Shown here in pieces: positions 55,037-56,969 of a DNA stretch of 56,969 nt. Origin of the DNA: Segatella hominis (GTDB taxonomy: Bacteria > Bacteroidota > Bacteroidia > Bacteroidales > Bacteroidaceae); assembly GCF_004535825.1 (NCBI RefSeq), contig NZ_SGVY01000022.1, positions 1 through 56,969 on the forward strand. The letters run 5' to 3'. Both the position numbers and the translations under genes were made by a program. The notes under the pieces were generated by a model. It saw only the letters and a list, made by a program, of their open reading frames with translations, had not been told where the DNA came from and did not search any database. Every line of letters begins with the position of its first letter. The stretch's first letter is position 1.

Positions 55037-55303
55037 ATGATACAGAACAAATTATTCCGTGATTGCCTCTCTGCGATACCTGCCGAGCAAAAGGCAGAGT
55101 TCGATTTGTCTTTCGGTATTGCCGAGCGCATTAGTGAGATTCTGAAAGCCAAAGGACTCACCCAAAAAGATTTTGCCCGCTTACTCAACAAGCGAGACTC
55201 AGAAATCTCCAAATGGCTAACAGGCAGACATAACTTTACAACTCAAACCATTGCTCGTATAGAAACAGCTTTAGGAAGTAAACTCATCAGTATAGCCCAT
55301 TGA
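55037..55303 (+). CDS. XRE family HTH antitoxin-type regulator
   Basis: 88 aa. A helix-turn-helix of the HTH_3/XRE type covers residues ~35-85 (LKAKGLTQKDFARLLNKRDS, EISKWLTGRHNFTTQTIARI). Starts 5 bp after the toxin gene and would repress the shared promoter through the operator at 54486-54501. A hairpin (ATAGCCCA/TGGGCTAT) at 55292-55312 overlaps the stop codon. Confidence 0.8.
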   Translation: MIQNKLFRDCLSAIPAEQKAEFDLSFGIAERISEILKAKGLTQKDFARLLNKRDSEISKWLTGRHNFTTQTIARIETALGSKLISIAH

Positions 55304-55370
55304 TTGGGCTATGCTAATAAAAAAACTAATGTGTTTTAAACACCTAACGCAATAATGATAATATATTCAA

Positions 55371-56558
55371 CTATCCCAATTTTTCATTTAAGATTTCACA
55401 CATTTTATTATATAAGGCAAGTTCCAGACCTCTACCACCAGTTCCACTGAAATCCCCTTTAAATGAAAACAAACTCTCAGATTTATCTTTAAGTGCAGAT
55501 AAGATATTTTCAACCTTATTTATATAAGGTTCATAAAAATAGCCATCGTATTTATGCAACCCCTGTCTTATTTCATCATTAAGGAAGCTAACATGTATAT
55601 ACCCCATTAATCGAATCATAGCACCAACACCGGTTGTTTTGCTAAGAATAGAGCGATGTTTCATACATATTGGCCAATAGTCAGGAAAGCATTTCGTAAC
55701 TACGGTATAAAAACTAATTAACTCTGAGGCCATATACCGATATCTAGGCTTCTCACTTATTTTTGAGAAATCTACATACCAAATTCCTTGGGGAGAAGAC
55801 ATATGTCTCATCAAAGCTTCTGCCATACATGCCTGTGAGACAAAACCTTGACCAGAACCCAACATCTTTATTTTTTGATAGAAAGGAGAATCTGGATTGG
55901 TATTCATGAACTTCACAAGATTGTGAGAGATATAAATAAAGTTTTTTTCTTTATCCGTTGAATCCTCAGAATAATTCATACCATATATATCATAATATAA
56001 AGAACGACTTACACGCTTTTGATTGAAATTAACCTCAGCAAAGACTTGAGCTTGTTCCCATGTATCAAAATTCATCATAATGGTACAATTGAAACGAAAC
56101 TTTTCTAAATATTCTTTGACGATTATATCTTCTTCTGTTTTCATAAAACCAGAGACATCCTCATATAGTTTAATCATACTATAAAGACGATGTTGTCCGT
56201 CTACTATATAAAAATCTTGTGGCATAACAAGATCGGGAGTATCTCCTATAGAAAAACGAGTATCATCTATGGTAAAAGCCAACAGCATAGCTGTAGGAAA
56301 GATGACAGCAACGTTTTGTTTTCGGTAATCCCCAAGTATTGTAGTACGAATGTACTTTTTTATTTTACTAACACGATTTTCGTCTATCTTCCTTTGGTAA
56401 TACTCGTCTTCTTTACCTGTACGTATTTTATAAGGATTTTGATTTGGATCTTCCCTATAGAAAAAACGCGCATTATCTTTTAAGTCCATGAAAGGGACAC
56501 ATGCCTGCAATAATAATTTTTGAGACCTTTCGTCTCCACTTAACACATTTACTTTCAT
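55371..56558 (-). CDS. DGQHR domain protein (DndB-like)
   Basis: 395 aa. The hallmark DGQHR is in FYIVDGQHRLYSMIKLYE at about residue 118, in a ParB/DndB-like fold; an upstream RKIDENRVSKIKKYI and a downstream FAEVNFNQKRVSRSLYYDIY fit this family. DGQHR proteins occur in phosphorothioate (Dnd) and other DNA-modification or defence loci, where DndB represses the modification operon. No dndA/C/D/E genes are in the window. Its upstream neighbour (56571) ends 12 bp earlier, so they are one unit. Confidence 0.8.
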   Translation of the reverse strand: MKVNVLSGDERSQKLLLQACVPFMDLKDNARFFYREDPNQNPYKIRTGKEDEYYQRKIDENRVSKIKKYIRTTILGDYRKQNVAVIFPTAMLLAFTIDDTRFSIGDTPDLVMPQDFYIVDGQHRLYSMIKLYEDVSGFMKTEEDIIVKEYLEKFRFNCTIMMNFDTWEQAQVFAEVNFNQKRVSRSLYYDIYGMNYSEDSTDKEKNFIYISHNLVKFMNTNPDSPFYQKIKMLGSGQGFVSQACMAEALMRHMSSPQGIWYVDFSKISEKPRYRYMASELISFYTVVTKCFPDYWPICMKHRSILSKTTGVGAMIRLMGYIHVSFLNDEIRQGLHKYDGYFYEPYINKVENILSALKDKSESLFSFKGDFSGTGGRGLELALYNKMCEILNEKLG

Positions 56559-56570
56559 AACCCATTTATT

Positions 56571-56831
56571 TTAAAACATACTTGAAGAATCATCACTATC
56601 TTGTGAATCCGACTTAGGCTGAACAGCCTCTGCACTTTCTTCTTGATTTTCACTATTCTGTCGTATATATTCTTTAAGATCTTTTTCAAGATTTGCAATT
56701 AAAGAATTTATATATTCATCATCATGTTTAATAGTTTCTTCTACGACCTTCGCCTTCATTGTCTCAGCTCCGATAGAATTAAAGATTTTCTCTGCAGCAA
56801 TAGACACCTTTCCGCCCAACTTTTCATCCAA
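56571..56831 (-). CDS. Acidic small protein, probably 5'-truncated
   Basis: 86 codons from a TTG; no ATG exists between the upstream in-frame stop (about 56863) and this point, so the real start was probably lost. The product is a helical, acidic protein (AAEKIFNSIGAETMKAKVVE) with a Glu/Asp/Ser-rich tail ending DDSSSMF. The frame stays open upstream to GIKDKSYLDEK, then meets the inverted repeat at 56852. Co-directional with the DGQHR gene and likely its partner. Function unknown. Confidence 0.5.
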   Translation of the reverse strand: MDEKLGGKVSIAAEKIFNSIGAETMKAKVVEETIKHDDEYINSLIANLEKDLKEYIRQNSENQEESAEAVQPKSDSQDSDDSSSMF

Positions 56832-56851
56832 ATAAGACTTATCCTTAATTC

Positions 56852-56949
56852 CGCAACACTATAGTTTAACATTATTTATAAGTGCCTGAGCAACAAAAAG
56901 TTGCCCAGGATTTTGCCATGTCAGAATTTTCACTTACCTTAGTGTTGCG
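56852..56949. repeat. Inverted repeats at the element edge
   Basis: CGCAACACTA at 56852-56861 and its exact complement TAGTGTTGCG at 56940-56949 flank a second hairpin, CCTGAGCAAC (56885-56894) and GTTGCCCAGG (56900-56909), which has one mismatch. Together they suggest the edge of a mobile element. Confidence 0.5.
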
Positions 56950-56969
56950 AAAAGAAGACAAGCAAAACT
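56918..56969 (+). CDS. N-terminus of a possible integrase or transposase
   Basis: An ATG at 56918 opens MSEFSLTLVLRKEDKQN and runs off the right edge. The pattern of alternating hydrophobic residues followed by LRKEDKQN resembles the arm-DNA-binding N-terminus of Bacteroidota tyrosine recombinases. Only 17 residues are visible, so this is tentative; an insertion sequence transposase is the alternative. Confidence 0.35.
   Translation, partial: MSEFSLTLVLRKEDKQN

Noticed and set aside
55292-55312. Terminator at the end of the HTH gene
   Set aside because: The hairpin is good (ATAGCCCA/TGGGCTAT) but overlaps the stop codon and lacks a T-run on the plus strand, so I did not list it as a terminator.

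Overview
The window comes from a gut-type Bacteroidota chromosome, most likely Prevotella/Segatella. The evidence is the 16S rRNA 5' end on the minus strand at the left edge, promoters of the Bacteroidota type (TTTG, about 20 bp, TAnnTTTG) in front of many genes, SusC/SusD-type uptake genes, a FimB/Mfa2-type lipoprotein, a PorE-like protein and many lipoprotein signals. Genus-level placement is an inference from the look of the 16S sequence.

Layout. 1-880: 16S 5' end with its leader and rrn promoter. 881-4485: a HAD phosphatase, a fimbrillin-like lipoprotein preceded by a frameshifted small gene, then about 1.6 kb without an intact gene, filled with a GGTGACA motif cluster and two tandem arrays (22 bp and 20 bp units). 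4486-9893: a TolC / HlyD / two ABC-2 permease export operon. 10113-13430: Mrp-type Fe-S carrier ATPase and, divergent to it, a GH115-like protein whose catalytic barrel is missing. 13562-28503 (minus): an eight-gene operon with a DUF4369-like protein, SusC (interrupted by one in-frame TGA), SusD, a DUF4843 lipoprotein, a PKD-like lipoprotein, two exported TlpA-type thioredoxins, and a secreted double TldD/PmbA-type metalloprotease. 28668-33116: ilvE, then S8 protease-xseA-xseB. 33218-40453 (plus): MATE transporter, cytidylate-kinase-like protein, purT, then an envelope modification set (MBOAT, SGNH-like, WxcM-type cupin, FemAB-like GNAT). 40625-43355 (minus): lutABC. 43659-53444 (plus): carB, topB, porE-like, an rRNA m5C methyltransferase and folA. 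53390-56969: a decayed accessory region with a helicase-like remnant fused against the end of folA, an unknown gene, a toxin-antitoxin pair, a DGQHR-domain (DndB-like) gene with a truncated partner, and the start of a possible integrase or transposase.

The most unusual unit is the 15 kb minus-strand operon. It combines an outer-membrane peptide/glycan-type import pore and lid, two surface lipoproteins, two disulfide reductase-like proteins and an exported peptidase of a normally cytosolic family. The arrangement suggests capture, reduction and cleavage of disulfide-containing or modified peptides in the periplasm; this is inference. In this sequence the pore gene carries a premature stop, so the system may be inactive in this strain or population.
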